A DNA stretch of 42,189 nt from NCBI GenBank assembly GCA_947259335.1, contig CAMYMQ010000413.1, positions 1-42,189 of the forward strand. The letters are read 5' to 3'. Below the pieces are notes generated by a model that made no database searches, was not told the origin of the DNA, and was given only the letters and a program-made list of their open reading frames with translations. Position numbers and translations under genes: made by a program. Below are positions 23,257 to 31,735 of the stretch, piece by piece. This DNA comes from an uncultured Alphaproteobacteria bacterium. GTDB taxonomy: Bacteria; Pseudomonadota; Alphaproteobacteria; Bin65. Each line of letters starts with the position of its first letter. Positions within the stretch are counted from its first letter, which is position 1.

Positions 23257-25485
23257 TCAGTTCGCGTAGTACTTTGCGTAAGCGCCGTGGTAGTAGCCCG
23301 AATCCGAGTAGTCGTATTGCGCGTGGCGCTTGACGTCGACCTGGCTGAGCACGACGCCGGCGATATTGGCACCCGCTTGGCCGAGTTGCCTCAGGGCGTT
23401 GGCTACGGTTTCGCGCCGGGTCTTGTCCCAGCGAACCAGCAGGACGCTGGTGTCCGCGAAGCCTGCAAGGATCCTCGAGTCGGTGACCGAGATGACCGGT
23501 GCACTATCGAGGATGACGAGATCGTAGGTGCTGGCCATCCGCTGGAGAAGTGCGCGCATATGCTCCGACCCCAGGAGGTCGGATGGATTGGGCGCATGGC
23601 CGCCGGAGGACAAATAGTCGAGTCCGGACTGTTCCTCCGTCCGGACGGCGTCCTCGGCGGGAACCTGATCCGAAAGCACCTCAACCAGCCCCGGCTCACG
23701 CGGAATACCCAACATGCCATGCAGGGACGGACGTCGAAGATCGCAGTCGATCAGCAGAATGCGTTGGCCGGACTTGGCGAGGAGCCGCGCCAGGGCGAAC
23801 GAGGTCGAGGTCTTGCCCTCCTGCGGCACCGACGACGTGATCAGCAGGATTCGGGGCGGATGGTCCACATTCGACAGTGCGACGCCGAGCCGGATGTTCC
23901 GCAAGGCCTCGGCATAGGCCGACATCGGCTTCTTCAACGCATAGTCCGGCGGGGTCATGCTGCGCGACAGTTTCGGTATGAGTCCGAGGCCGCCCACCCC
24001 GATCATCGTTTCGATCTCGTCGAGGCTCCGGAAACCGGAATGGAGCTGCTCGGCGGCTACCGCCAGGAGCATGCCAAGGAAGGTGGACGCGATCAGCGCG
24101 AGTCCAATGATCAACACCGGTCGCGGGAAATAGGGCTCCGCCTGGATGATCGCCGCCGAGAGCACGCGGGCGTCCGGCCGCGTGATATCGCGCTGGACCG
24201 ATGTCTCCCGGAACCGAGTCATCATGGTCTTCAACAAAGCCCGGTTCGCCTCGGCCTCGCGCGTCAGGGCGCGGAGCTTGATGGCCTTCTGGTTGAGTTG
24301 GCCCGCTTGCCGCTCAAGACCCGCAAGGCTCCGCCGCAACGAATTCTCCCGCGCGCTCGCGACCTGCACCTCGTTTTCCAGGTTCTGAATGATCTTGCGG
24401 ACCTCGCGAGCGATCGAACCGCGGATGTCCCGTAGTTCCTGGCGCGCGCTGATCATCTGGGGGTGCTTGCGTCCGAAGTCCTCGGACAGCTTGGCGACCT
24501 TGCGGATGACCTCGGACTCCTGCTCGCGCAGTCGGTCGATGAGTTGCGACGACAACACCTCGGCGGCCGAATAGACACTGCCACGCTTCATCAAACTCTG
24601 GGCCTGGGCGAGCCGGGCTTCGGCCTCCGCATGCTTGCCCTTGGCGAGGATCAAAGCGGAACTGAGCTCCGAGATTTGCTCGCCGATCAGCTTCGCCTCG
24701 TTCTTGCCCGAAACCAGTCCGGCCTCGGCACGGTACCGCTCGATGGCACGCTCTGCCTCATTCACCTTCTTCTGCAGTTTTCCCACACGGTCGCCGAGCC
24801 ATTTGCTGGCCCGCTCGGTCGCGTCGTACTTTGCCTCGAGCTGGTCGACCAAATACAGGTCAGCGACCGTGTTCGCGACCTTGGCGGCCTTTTTCGGGTC
24901 CTCCGATGAGAAGGCGATGTTGATCACCCGCGTCTGGGCGCGGGAGTTGACGGAGAGATGCTCGAGATAGGTGTCGAGAATCTCGCTCTCACGCTGAGCC
25001 GTGCGCTGCCCGTCGGACAAGGATTTCGGAGCGATACCCAGCCAATTGGTGACGTCTGACACGACCGACTTGAGCAGGGTGGGCTTGCGCAGTGCGGGAT
25101 TGAACTCGGGATCCTTGGCCAGGTCGAGCTTGTCGACGACCCGCTTCGCCAGACTTCGCGACCGCAGGACCTCCACTTCGCTGTTGATCGTTTCGGCATC
25201 GGCGGGCAACCCCGCGATCACCGCCTTGATGTCCACCACCTTGTTTTCGCGAGGCTCGATCATCACCTGCGCGGTGCTGCGGTAGACCGGCGTGAGTTGG
25301 TAGGCGACAATCGCCGACACGGCGGTGAGCAGGATCACGGTGCCGAAGATCACCCGCCGCATCCGCCACAGCATGCGCAGCAATTCCCGAAGGTGAAACT
25401 CCTCGGCCGGGACCTCGAAAGCCGGATTGCTCGGCCGCCCCTCGTCGGTGCGTTCGGGAGCTGTATCGTATCTCCAGATGTTCAT
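23257..25485 (-). CDS. Wzz-type polysaccharide co-polymerase fused to BY-kinase (Wzc/GumC-Etk type)
   Basis: This 742-residue inner-membrane tyrosine autokinase would set EPS chain length and drive export. Membrane helix 1 is at about 45-65 and helix 2 at about 456-477, with the PRP-type segment YFPRPVL before the latter. Between them lies a long periplasmic coiled-coil with GNVR-like character (about 220-430). The cytoplasmic kinase has Walker A SVPQEGKTSTS (552-562), Walker A' ILLIDCDLRRPS (576-587) and Walker B LVILDSAP (656-663). The C-terminus YDYSDSGYYHGAYAKYY (724-740) is a tyrosine cluster with seven Tyr for autophosphorylation. All Wzc features are thus in a single chain. It is followed 28 bp later (upstream on the minus strand) by the OPX gene. 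No Wzb-type phosphatase is in the window. Confidence 0.93.
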   Translation of the reverse strand: MNIWRYDTAPERTDEGRPSNPAFEVPAEEFHLRELLRMLWRMRRVIFGTVILLTAVSAIVAYQLTPVYRSTAQVMIEPRENKVVDIKAVIAGLPADAETINSEVEVLRSRSLAKRVVDKLDLAKDPEFNPALRKPTLLKSVVSDVTNWLGIAPKSLSDGQRTAQRESEILDTYLEHLSVNSRAQTRVINIAFSSEDPKKAAKVANTVADLYLVDQLEAKYDATERASKWLGDRVGKLQKKVNEAERAIERYRAEAGLVSGKNEAKLIGEQISELSSALILAKGKHAEAEARLAQAQSLMKRGSVYSAAEVLSSQLIDRLREQESEVIRKVAKLSEDFGRKHPQMISARQELRDIRGSIAREVRKIIQNLENEVQVASARENSLRRSLAGLERQAGQLNQKAIKLRALTREAEANRALLKTMMTRFRETSVQRDITRPDARVLSAAIIQAEPYFPRPVLIIGLALIASTFLGMLLAVAAEQLHSGFRSLDEIETMIGVGGLGLIPKLSRSMTPPDYALKKPMSAYAEALRNIRLGVALSNVDHPPRILLITSSVPQEGKTSTSFALARLLAKSGQRILLIDCDLRRPSLHGMLGIPREPGLVEVLSDQVPAEDAVRTEEQSGLDYLSSGGHAPNPSDLLGSEHMRALLQRMASTYDLVILDSAPVISVTDSRILAGFADTSVLLVRWDKTRRETVANALRQLGQAGANIAGVVLSQVDVKRHAQYDYSDSGYYHGAYAKYYAN

Positions 25486-25513
25486 GAGGCACGGTTCCCG
25501 CGGGGATCGACGG

Positions 25514-26080
25514 CTAGAACCATCGTTCCTTGACCTTCACGACATCACCCGGCAGCACGACGGTCTCGGGGCTTGCCTTCTGCCACGTCGCCTTCGGGTC
25601 CTTGGCCCGCTTGATCAGCAGGTCCTCGGTGCGCGCGCGATAGGTAAACCCTCCGGCGAGGGCAACCGCATTAATGATCTTCATCCCCGCGACATACGCG
25701 TAGCTGCCCGGCTTCTTGACCTCGCCCACGATGTAAAACGGCCGGTAGTTGAGGACGTCCACGCTGACCCGGGGATTCTTGAGGTAGTCCGGCCTCAGAC
25801 GCCGCGCGATCGATGTCTCGAGCTGCCGGGTGGTCATGTTTCCCGCCCGGATCTTGCCGACCAGGGGCAGCGAGATATTGCCCTGCCCGTCAATCTGAAA
25901 CTCACCGGACAAATCCTTGTGTCCGAACACCGTGACGCGGAGCTGGTCCCCTGATCCCAGCTTGTAGGCAGGAGCCGCGACCCTGTCCTGTGCGTTGACC
26001 GGCGCGACGATCAGAGAACCCAACAGGGCGAGAACGATCGCGATCGCCCCGATCCGCAAGGTAGAAAGCACGCCACTCAT
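25514..26080 (-). CDS. Polysaccharide export protein (short OPX, Wza/GumB-like)
   Basis: This 188-residue export protein has an N-terminal signal peptide with core IGAIAIVLALLGSLIV and likely cleavage after VNA (about residue 30). No lipobox cysteine is present. The Poly_export domain (about 36-112) has YKLGSGDQLRVTVFGHKDLS and GNISLPLVGKI, and one SLBB-like domain follows (about 115-165, YIVGEVKKPGSYAYVAGMKI). It lacks the second SLBB and the C-terminal amphipathic helix by which classical Wza (about 380 residues) spans the outer membrane, so it probably needs a separate outer-membrane channel, perhaps the barrel encoded next to it. The ATG at 26080 has GAGGTGG 5 bases upstream. An upstream in-frame extension looks non-coding. 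Confidence 0.9.
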   Translation of the reverse strand: MSGVLSTLRIGAIAIVLALLGSLIVAPVNAQDRVAAPAYKLGSGDQLRVTVFGHKDLSGEFQIDGQGNISLPLVGKIRAGNMTTRQLETSIARRLRPDYLKNPRVSVDVLNYRPFYIVGEVKKPGSYAYVAGMKIINAVALAGGFTYRARTEDLLIKRAKDPKATWQKASPETVVLPGDVVKVKERWF

Positions 26081-26183
26081 TGCCACCTCGGCTCCCGCGA
26101 TTGTGGTCCGATGTCCACCAAGATACGGGCATGTGATGGACGGGCGTGTCCGGTCTGTCATCAGTCCTGGACGCGCGGCACGT

Positions 26184-27452
26184 TCAAAACTGGGCCCGCA
26201 CCGACAGCGTAACCGCATGCACCGTGAAATCCTGGTTGACGATATTCGAATTCCGCCGCGTGAAGTCGTACTTCAAGCGAAGGTGCGCATATCTGTTCAT
26301 GAAGTATCGGACGCCGGCCCCGGCCCCGAAGATCTTGTCGTTGCGGCCGTTGCCGAAATAGACGTCATGCCGGAGCTGGCCATAACCGCTGACGATCAGC
26401 CAGCGGCGGAGTTCATGATCGATTGAGGCGCGATACACGGTCGCGAAATAGCCGGACGCCCCGAAAAGGGTAGACTGCTGAACTGTCCTCTCGATGCCGG
26501 CTTCAATCGTCGTCAGGCCCGACAGATTCCAGCTCAGATTGGCCCCGTACGTCGGCCCGTCGACATCCTTAAGCCGCGAATCGGCATCCATGTATTGCTT
26601 GCGATAGCCGGCAAAAAAGTCGCCGGTCAGAACGCCGGTGAAATCCAGCGCAACGCCACCGACCACCTCCCAGCCGTGGGAGTTGCGATTAAAGCCGTTG
26701 TCGTCCGGCGTGCTGTCGTAGCGGACAACATTGTAACTGCCGCGGACGAAGGCCTTGTATTCCTTCTGAATCTCGTAGGAGACGCGGAGCGAACCAAGCC
26801 CGATGTAACGGTCGCGGTCATCGTTGTTGATCTCGCCACGGCCCGCGCCACGGCCGACATCATCATAGTCCAGCCGCAGCAGGCTGGCGTCGGCGCGAAC
26901 CGATATCCGATTGAAGCGGTGCTCGTACCCGACCCGAGGATAGAGCGCCGTAAAGACAGTTGGTTCAGCGCCAAGAACGTCGTCCGGTGAGCCGCGATCC
27001 TCGTGCAACCTCGAATAGGTGATACCGCCAAACAGATTGGAATCGCGCGTGATGTCGAACCGGCCGTTGGTCCCAAACCGGAAGTCCTCGTAGTTTTCGG
27101 AGGACTTGATAGCGTGCAGCCCGACGTCCGCCGAGGCGATGAAATTGAGCTCGTGATTGTTCCAGTCCGACCGAAGCTCAAGCTGGGGGTTCAGCGTGGT
27201 GATGAAGTCGTGTTGGAGATTGTTCTGGGATCGGTAAATGTTGCTGTCGAACAGCTCACCGACCGTCAGGCTTGGATAAAACAGGAATCCGGGGATTCGC
27301 ATCCCCTTGGCGTCATAGTCAGGCCGCTGCCGCTCCATCACCGATTCGCCGCGCAGCGGCTGACCCAGCGCAGAGCCCGCAGCACCGACATATGTCAGGG
27401 CGGCGCATAAAGCCGCTCCTGCCACCCATCCCCTTTTCGTGTAACCCCCCAT
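26184..27452 (-). CDS. Outer-membrane beta-barrel protein of the EPS locus
   Basis: This protein of about 422 residues has a signal peptide (core WVAGAALCAALTYVGAAGSA, cleavage near LGQ, residue 30). A long run of alternating hydrophobic/polar strands with aromatic girdles follows (for example FNRISVRADASLLRLDYDD, LSWNLSGLTTIEAGIERTVQ, VRYFMNRYAHLRLKYDFTRR), ending with Phe in TLSVRAQF, the classical outer-membrane insertion signal. It resembles the BBP2-type barrels found in EPS loci of Alphaproteobacteria. An N-terminal plug-like stretch (about 40-60) precedes the barrel. It may provide the outer-membrane pore for the short OPX protein encoded next on the same strand. ATG 27452 is preferred over a GTG one codon earlier. 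Confidence 0.78.
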   Translation of the reverse strand: MGGYTKRGWVAGAALCAALTYVGAAGSALGQPLRGESVMERQRPDYDAKGMRIPGFLFYPSLTVGELFDSNIYRSQNNLQHDFITTLNPQLELRSDWNNHELNFIASADVGLHAIKSSENYEDFRFGTNGRFDITRDSNLFGGITYSRLHEDRGSPDDVLGAEPTVFTALYPRVGYEHRFNRISVRADASLLRLDYDDVGRGAGRGEINNDDRDRYIGLGSLRVSYEIQKEYKAFVRGSYNVVRYDSTPDDNGFNRNSHGWEVVGGVALDFTGVLTGDFFAGYRKQYMDADSRLKDVDGPTYGANLSWNLSGLTTIEAGIERTVQQSTLFGASGYFATVYRASIDHELRRWLIVSGYGQLRHDVYFGNGRNDKIFGAGAGVRYFMNRYAHLRLKYDFTRRNSNIVNQDFTVHAVTLSVRAQF

Positions 27453-27571
27453 CACTCCCCAACGCGTTTAAAGGCTTCCTTCGGCTGCCCCCAGCCCCCG
27501 TCACCCCACCGGCGGGCCCGTTACGACATCCTTACACACGCTCTGGCCTCGACGACGCCTGGTCAAACCGT

Positions 27572-28126
27572 TCAGCTGCGCTGATTCGGGTTTTCAGCGG
27601 TCGACGAAATGCCTGTGTTGCCCGGATTACCCAATGTGGGTCTTCCGCCCGGCTGTTGGGTCGGCTGCTGTTGACCCGCAGCGGCGGCCACGATCTCCTG
27701 AAGCAGAGCGATCATGCGTTCGCCCGCGTTCGGCACCACGGCCCGGATCGCGGCAAGAATGGTCGCCGCGCTCCCCGGATAACGGGTTGCGAGCACACGG
27801 AAGATTTCGATCGCCCTGTTGACGCTGCCCAGTCGTCCCGCGATCGCCGCTCCGATTGCCGGTGCGCGGTCCGCGCCCGCCTTCATCGCCGCATAGTCAG
27901 CGATATTCACCGCGGAATCGGGATTTCTCTCCGCCAAGGTGGCGAGCGCGGCGTCCTTTTGCTGGTTCGTCGTATTGGCCGCCAGGATCGCATCGACCTG
28001 CGTCGCCAGGGCCGCGTCCAGATCTTTGGCCGCCGCCGTTGCCGACGATTCGGCGACCAGACACAGAGCGATAACCAGAAGCCCGGAATACAGGGCTCGA
28101 CGGCCCAGTTCTAGAGATCGTCCCAT
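27572..28126 (-). CDS. Small secreted protein of unknown function, Gln/Pro-rich tail
   Basis: This 184-residue protein has a signal peptide (core ALYSGLLVIALCLVAESSA, cleavage around ATAAA). An Ala-rich helical domain follows, with NTTNQQKDAALATLAERNPD, and a low-complexity C-terminal tail (AAGQQQPTQQPGGRP, then PNQRS). I do not recognise the family; the helical part is reminiscent of small periplasmic proteins found near EPS genes. ATG 28126 was chosen because it has an AGGATCGAAGG-type purine stretch upstream and begins directly before the signal peptide. A longer frame from 28207 adds unlikely residues. It is first in the minus-strand EPS export group (secreted protein, barrel, OPX, Wzz-kinase, anchor), though a 119-bp gap separates it from the barrel. 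Confidence 0.6.
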   Translation of the reverse strand: MGRSLELGRRALYSGLLVIALCLVAESSATAAAKDLDAALATQVDAILAANTTNQQKDAALATLAERNPDSAVNIADYAAMKAGADRAPAIGAAIAGRLGSVNRAIEIFRVLATRYPGSAATILAAIRAVVPNAGERMIALLQEIVAAAAGQQQPTQQPGGRPTLGNPGNTGISSTAENPNQRS

Positions 28127-28505
28127 CCTTCGATCCTTGCCTGTTCGAGCATTAGCCCGGTTGCCGTGGCGAACCGCATCGGACCGATGGTGCCCCTCCC
28201 CCGGCAACGCACAAGATTCACCATGTAGCAGGGATCGTAAGTAGTGATCCCCTTCGACACATCATCCAATTAGACTAGCGGGTTCCCGGACATTCTGGCC
28301 CCTTTCACGTCTTGTCGACGCCGAGACCGGGGGGGTCGAGTTAGCCGCCTTCAATCATCCGTTTGGCGGATGCCGCCCAATCAGCAATATGAACAAAGTT
28401 GGAATCCTTAGTATTACTGTGGGGTGTACGGGCACGGTTGCAGGATCGCGGCGGTGGGCGGCACATCGCGGGGGCGTTGGCAAATCGCTCAGTAGTGGGG
28501 AGCTG
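28127..28505. promoter_or_regulatory. Divergent control region upstream of secreted protein and M23 peptidase
   Basis: About 380 bp without a supported gene. It contains ATCATCCGTTTGG (28354-28366), with CATCCG-TTTGG-CGGATG as an imperfect dyad to 28372, and a half-site ATCATCC at 28261. These match the palindrome near the LuxR-type gene. In-frame extension of the peptidase to 28389 is possible, but residues 1-39 of that version do not look like a protein start. Confidence 0.4.
28354..28372. promoter_or_regulatory. Third ATCATCCGTT-type site
   Basis: ATCATCCGTTTGGCGGATG matches the first ten bases of the perfect palindrome at 4951-4968 exactly, and its own arms CATCCG/CGGATG are perfect with a 5-base spacer. 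It lies about 135 bp upstream of the peptidase start in the divergent spacer, so it could act on either side. Confidence 0.4.
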
Positions 28506-29489
28506 ATGACACGACGCAACACGGTTCCGGCGGCGGCAACGATCGGTATCGCTGCTATCGCGTTGGCGGTGACTTGCAGCATCGCGGGGAACGCCTCAGC
28601 GGCGCCTTGCGAGGGCCGTCCGGCGACGAATGCCGCGGCGGATATCAAGCGGCCGGCGAGGAAGCCCGGCACCTTGTTCCGCGCCAGGGCGAACATCGTG
28701 ACCACCTTCTACCGGGCCGGCCTTTCCGCCAAGGTCCCGCGCAGCGTCATGAACCAGGCGGTAGACGCGCTTGGCCGGTTCATTGACCTCCAGCGCGATT
28801 TTCGCCATGGCGCCGAATTCGAGATCATGTGGGAGCGGCGCGGACCGAAGCGGCGCGGTGCGCCGCTGATCCTGGTGTTCGCAACGGTCGAGCGCAACGG
28901 CAACCGCGTTTCGATCGCCCGCTTCACACCCACGGGCAAACGGCCTGGCTACTTCAGCATCAACGGCGTCGACATCACCGGGCTCCTGCTTCGGACGCCG
29001 GTCAACGGTGCCAGGCTCTCTTCGCCCTTCGGCCTTCGGCGGCACCCCATTCTCGGCTACACCCGCATGCACCAGGGAGTCGACTTTGCAGCGCCGATCG
29101 GGACGCGGGTGAAGGCCGCCGGTGAAGGTGTCGTCGAGATCGCGGGCTGGCGTGGCGGCTATGGGCGCTATATCCGGATCCGCCATAACGGCCGCTACCG
29201 GTCCGCCTACGCGCACCTTTCCCGGTTCGCGCCCGGAATTCGGCCCGGCCAGCGGGTGGCGCAGGGACAGGTCATCGGCTATGTGGGCAGCACGGGGCGG
29301 TCGACGGGGCCTCACCTGCACTACGAAGTTCTCGATAGAAACCGGGCGGTCAATCCTGCCGGGGTGCCGAACCGGCCTCAGCGTCAGTTGTGCGGCCTCG
29401 AGTTAAAGGCCTTCCAATGGCACCTCTCCCTGCTATCGCTGCGGCCTGCGATCAGCCCCGGAGAAAGCCAGGCCGCCGCCGGGGAATGA
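28506..29489 (+). CDS. M23 (LytM-type) metallopeptidase, exported
   Basis: This 327-residue zinc endopeptidase would cleave peptidoglycan cross-links or act as a LytM regulator. A signal/anchor segment is at about 8-32 (IGIAAIALAVTCSIAGNASA). A helper domain like the N-terminal part of other M23 proteins (FYRAGLSAKVPRSVMNQAVD, then LQRDFRHGAEFEIMWE) is followed by the catalytic domain with HPILGYTRMHQGVDFAAPIG (His189, Asp193), YAHLSRF (His237) and HLHYEV (His270, His272). All zinc and catalytic residues are present, so it should be active. ATG 28506 follows GGGGAG and starts at the signal peptide. It overlaps the next gene by ATGA. In an EPS locus it may open the cell wall for the export complex. 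Confidence 0.9.
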   Translation: MTRRNTVPAAATIGIAAIALAVTCSIAGNASAAPCEGRPATNAAADIKRPARKPGTLFRARANIVTTFYRAGLSAKVPRSVMNQAVDALGRFIDLQRDFRHGAEFEIMWERRGPKRRGAPLILVFATVERNGNRVSIARFTPTGKRPGYFSINGVDITGLLLRTPVNGARLSSPFGLRRHPILGYTRMHQGVDFAAPIGTRVKAAGEGVVEIAGWRGGYGRYIRIRHNGRYRSAYAHLSRFAPGIRPGQRVAQGQVIGYVGSTGRSTGPHLHYEVLDRNRAVNPAGVPNRPQRQLCGLELKAFQWHLSLLSLRPAISPGESQAAAGE

Positions 29490-30244
29490 CACTGAGCGGA
29501 ATGGCATCGAGTCGAACGACTTTCAAGGCGACCCGCCCCACCGCGACCGTCTGCATTCTGTTCGGCGTCGCGATGCTTATCGCTGGCTGCGGACCGGTGT
29601 CCAAATCGGTGCCTCTGGCCTCAGGCACGCCCAAGGAAGTTGTGCTGGCGAAGATCAAAGCGGCGCCCATTTCGAAACAGACTTTCGCCGTCGCCAACCA
29701 TCCGGGACTAACATTCACGATCTACACGTATCGATTCGCGAAGGAGGACGGCGACGGAACTCGGACCGAATGGCTGATGTTCGACCGTAACGGCTTTGTC
29801 GGCCGAGGCCCGGGCGACGCGCGCGATGCAAGGGCCCGTGCTTTCGAGCTCTATTACACCGCCATGGCGGCCCACGGCGCTCTGAAGAAATCCGAGGCCG
29901 AAGCCGCGCTGCTCGGACAGTTGCGCCAGGTCTTCGGTGGCCGCCTGAACCGGCGGGCGGAGTATTATCTGGCGCAACGCCAGGCCCTCTATCAGGACCT
30001 GGAAGCCGAGAAGATCAAGCGCGAGGAAGCCGACGAACGGCTACGCAAGCTGACAGTGTCGATTGTCGGCAGCCGCCGTATTGCCGAGGACGGCACGATC
30101 GACCGGTGGCAAACGCTTGAAATCATCGGCTTGAGCGGCGCGCGGCGGCTGCCGGATGCGTCGCACCGGGACGTGAGTTGCCTCAGCCGCCATCTGTCCG
30201 GCAGTACGGTTGGCCGATCCTGCAGATCGCGGATAAGCCCCTAG
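29486..30244 (+). CDS. Lipoprotein of unknown function, coupled to the M23 peptidase
   Basis: This 252-residue protein has a lipoprotein signal: hydrophobic VCILFGVAMLIAGC with lipobox LIAGC at about residue 34. After it come a GTPKEVVLAKIKAAPISKQT region and FTIYTYRFAKEDGDGTRTEW, a compact alpha/beta-looking domain, then a charged helix (LAQRQALYQDLEAEKIKREE). The C-terminal 40 residues are Arg/Ser-rich and unlike the rest. I do not recognise the family. The ATG overlaps the peptidase stop (ATGA), so the two are made together; a second ATG at 29501 is possible. It could position or activate the peptidase at the envelope. Confidence 0.65.
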   Translation: MTLSGMASSRTTFKATRPTATVCILFGVAMLIAGCGPVSKSVPLASGTPKEVVLAKIKAAPISKQTFAVANHPGLTFTIYTYRFAKEDGDGTRTEWLMFDRNGFVGRGPGDARDARARAFELYYTAMAAHGALKKSEAEAALLGQLRQVFGGRLNRRAEYYLAQRQALYQDLEAEKIKREEADERLRKLTVSIVGSRRIAEDGTIDRWQTLEIIGLSGARRLPDASHRDVSCLSRHLSGSTVGRSCRSRISP

Positions 30245-30363
30245 CCTCCGTTTCCGGGGAGGACTTTCTCATCGTCGCAGACCCGATCGGATACTCCCAC
30301 GAACTGTCGACGTCCCGTCGCCGCGAGAACGTCCCGCGCATTCGCCGGGTGTCCGGGAAAGGG

Positions 30364-30401
30364 TGAGACGCGCACGATGCCAATAAGAGAGAACCGTCTC
30401 A
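30364..30401. promoter_or_regulatory. Inverted repeat TGAGACG-N24-CGTCTCA upstream of galE
   Basis: Perfect 7-bp arms lie in the 224-bp spacer between the lipoprotein gene and galE, about 70 bp before the epimerase start. No U-tract follows, so a terminator is unlikely. It may be a protein-binding site or chance. The rest of the spacer shows nothing recognisable. Confidence 0.25.
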
Positions 30402-30468
30402 GGACTGTAGCGGGATCGGGTGTCGCCACGTCCTTCCCCGGCAATCCCGCGGGCTTTCCGCGCTCAAG

Positions 30469-31449
30469 GTGCCGCCTGTGACATCGCCCCCTGTCTTGGT
30501 CACGGGCGGCGCCGGCTTCGTGGGCAGCCACGTCGCGAAATCGCTGTCCCGGGCCGGCTATTTGCCGGTCACCTACGACGATCTTTCCAACGGCTCTCGC
30601 GACGCGGTGCGTTGGGGGCCGCTCGAACAAGGATCCCTTGAGGAAGCCTCGCGTCTCGCGGAGGTGTTCGACCGCTACCGGCCGGTCGCGGTGCTTCATT
30701 TCGCGGCCTTTATCGAGGTCGCAGACTCGATGCGCGATCCGGTCCGCTTCTACCAAAACAATGTGGGCGGAACCCTCTCGCTGCTGCACGCCATGCTCAC
30801 CGCCGGAACCGGTGCCTTGATCTTTTCTTCGACAGCAGCGGTCTACGGCGAGCCGCACACAAGCCCGATACCCGAGAGCCACCCGTTGGCCCCGATCAAT
30901 CCCTACGGGGCGGGCAAGATGCTGGTGGAGCGCATCCTCGCCGATTCGCATGCCGCCGGCGGTCCGGCCTTCTGCGCGCTCCGGTACTTCAATGCCGCCG
31001 GCGCGGACCCGGACGGGGACCTGAGAGAAAATCACCAGCCGGAGACTCACCTGATTCCGCTGGCCATCGACGCGGCATTGGGGCGGCTGCCGGAAATCAG
31101 CCTGTTCGGTACGGACTATCCGACCCGGGACGGTACCTGCGTCAGAGACTTTGCCCATGTCGCCGATATTGCGGATGCTCACGTCCTCGCCCTCAAACGC
31201 GTGCTCGAAGGCGGTGAACCCCTCGTCGCCAATCTGGGCGCCGGCGCCGGAGTGTCCGTCCGGGACGTCCTGTCCGCCGTCGGAACGATCACAGGGCGTC
31301 CCGTCCCGGTAAAGACCGGACCCAGACGCGCCGGTGATCCCGCCGTCCTTGTCGCGGACCCCCGCCGTGCGAAGAGTGAACTCGGCTGGCGACCGACGCG
31401 GTCCGACCTCACGACGATTCTCCAGGACGCCTACCGGTCGCGGCGCTAA
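30469..31449 (+). CDS. galE: UDP-glucose 4-epimerase
   Basis: This 326-residue extended short-chain dehydrogenase would interconvert UDP-glucose and UDP-galactose with bound NAD. The Rossmann motif GGAGFVGSH is at 13-21, acidic DDLSNG follows at 37-42, SST at 120-122 and the catalytic YGAGK (Tyr146, Lys150) are in place. LRYFNAAGADPDGDLREN and YPTRDGTCVRDFAHVADIA are GalE-specific stretches that contact the UDP-sugar. The length is typical. It starts with GTG. As the last gene of the EPS locus it would supply galactose (or glucose) donors to the glycosyltransferases. Epimerases acting on other UDP-hexoses cannot be fully excluded. Confidence 0.92.
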   Translation: MPPVTSPPVLVTGGAGFVGSHVAKSLSRAGYLPVTYDDLSNGSRDAVRWGPLEQGSLEEASRLAEVFDRYRPVAVLHFAAFIEVADSMRDPVRFYQNNVGGTLSLLHAMLTAGTGALIFSSTAAVYGEPHTSPIPESHPLAPINPYGAGKMLVERILADSHAAGGPAFCALRYFNAAGADPDGDLRENHQPETHLIPLAIDAALGRLPEISLFGTDYPTRDGTCVRDFAHVADIADAHVLALKRVLEGGEPLVANLGAGAGVSVRDVLSAVGTITGRPVPVKTGPRRAGDPAVLVADPRRAKSELGWRPTRSDLTTILQDAYRSRR

Positions 31450-31735
31450 GGACAATCGACACCGAAGAGCGCGGGCCGGCGGCCACGAGTCGACAGCCAG
31501 GCACTCGCCCAGCCCGAACACCACCTCCGGGACGTCAGGGCGGGCATCACCCTTCGCGGGGGCCGCCAAAAGGGCCGGCGACGGCGACGCCCGGCTTCGG
31601 GCTATGGACAGATCCAGTGGAACAGAGAATGGCGCTCCGCGCCGCCGGGAGCGGAACCGAACAACCCAATCCCCGGATTTAAGACGCGCCGCATCCTTCA
31701 GGCATCGTCCGCCTGCAACGCGGGACAGTTACAAC

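Noticed and set aside
30241-31569. 442-codon minus-strand frame over galE
   Set aside because: The plus strand holds a textbook GalE with all motifs; the antisense frame has none.
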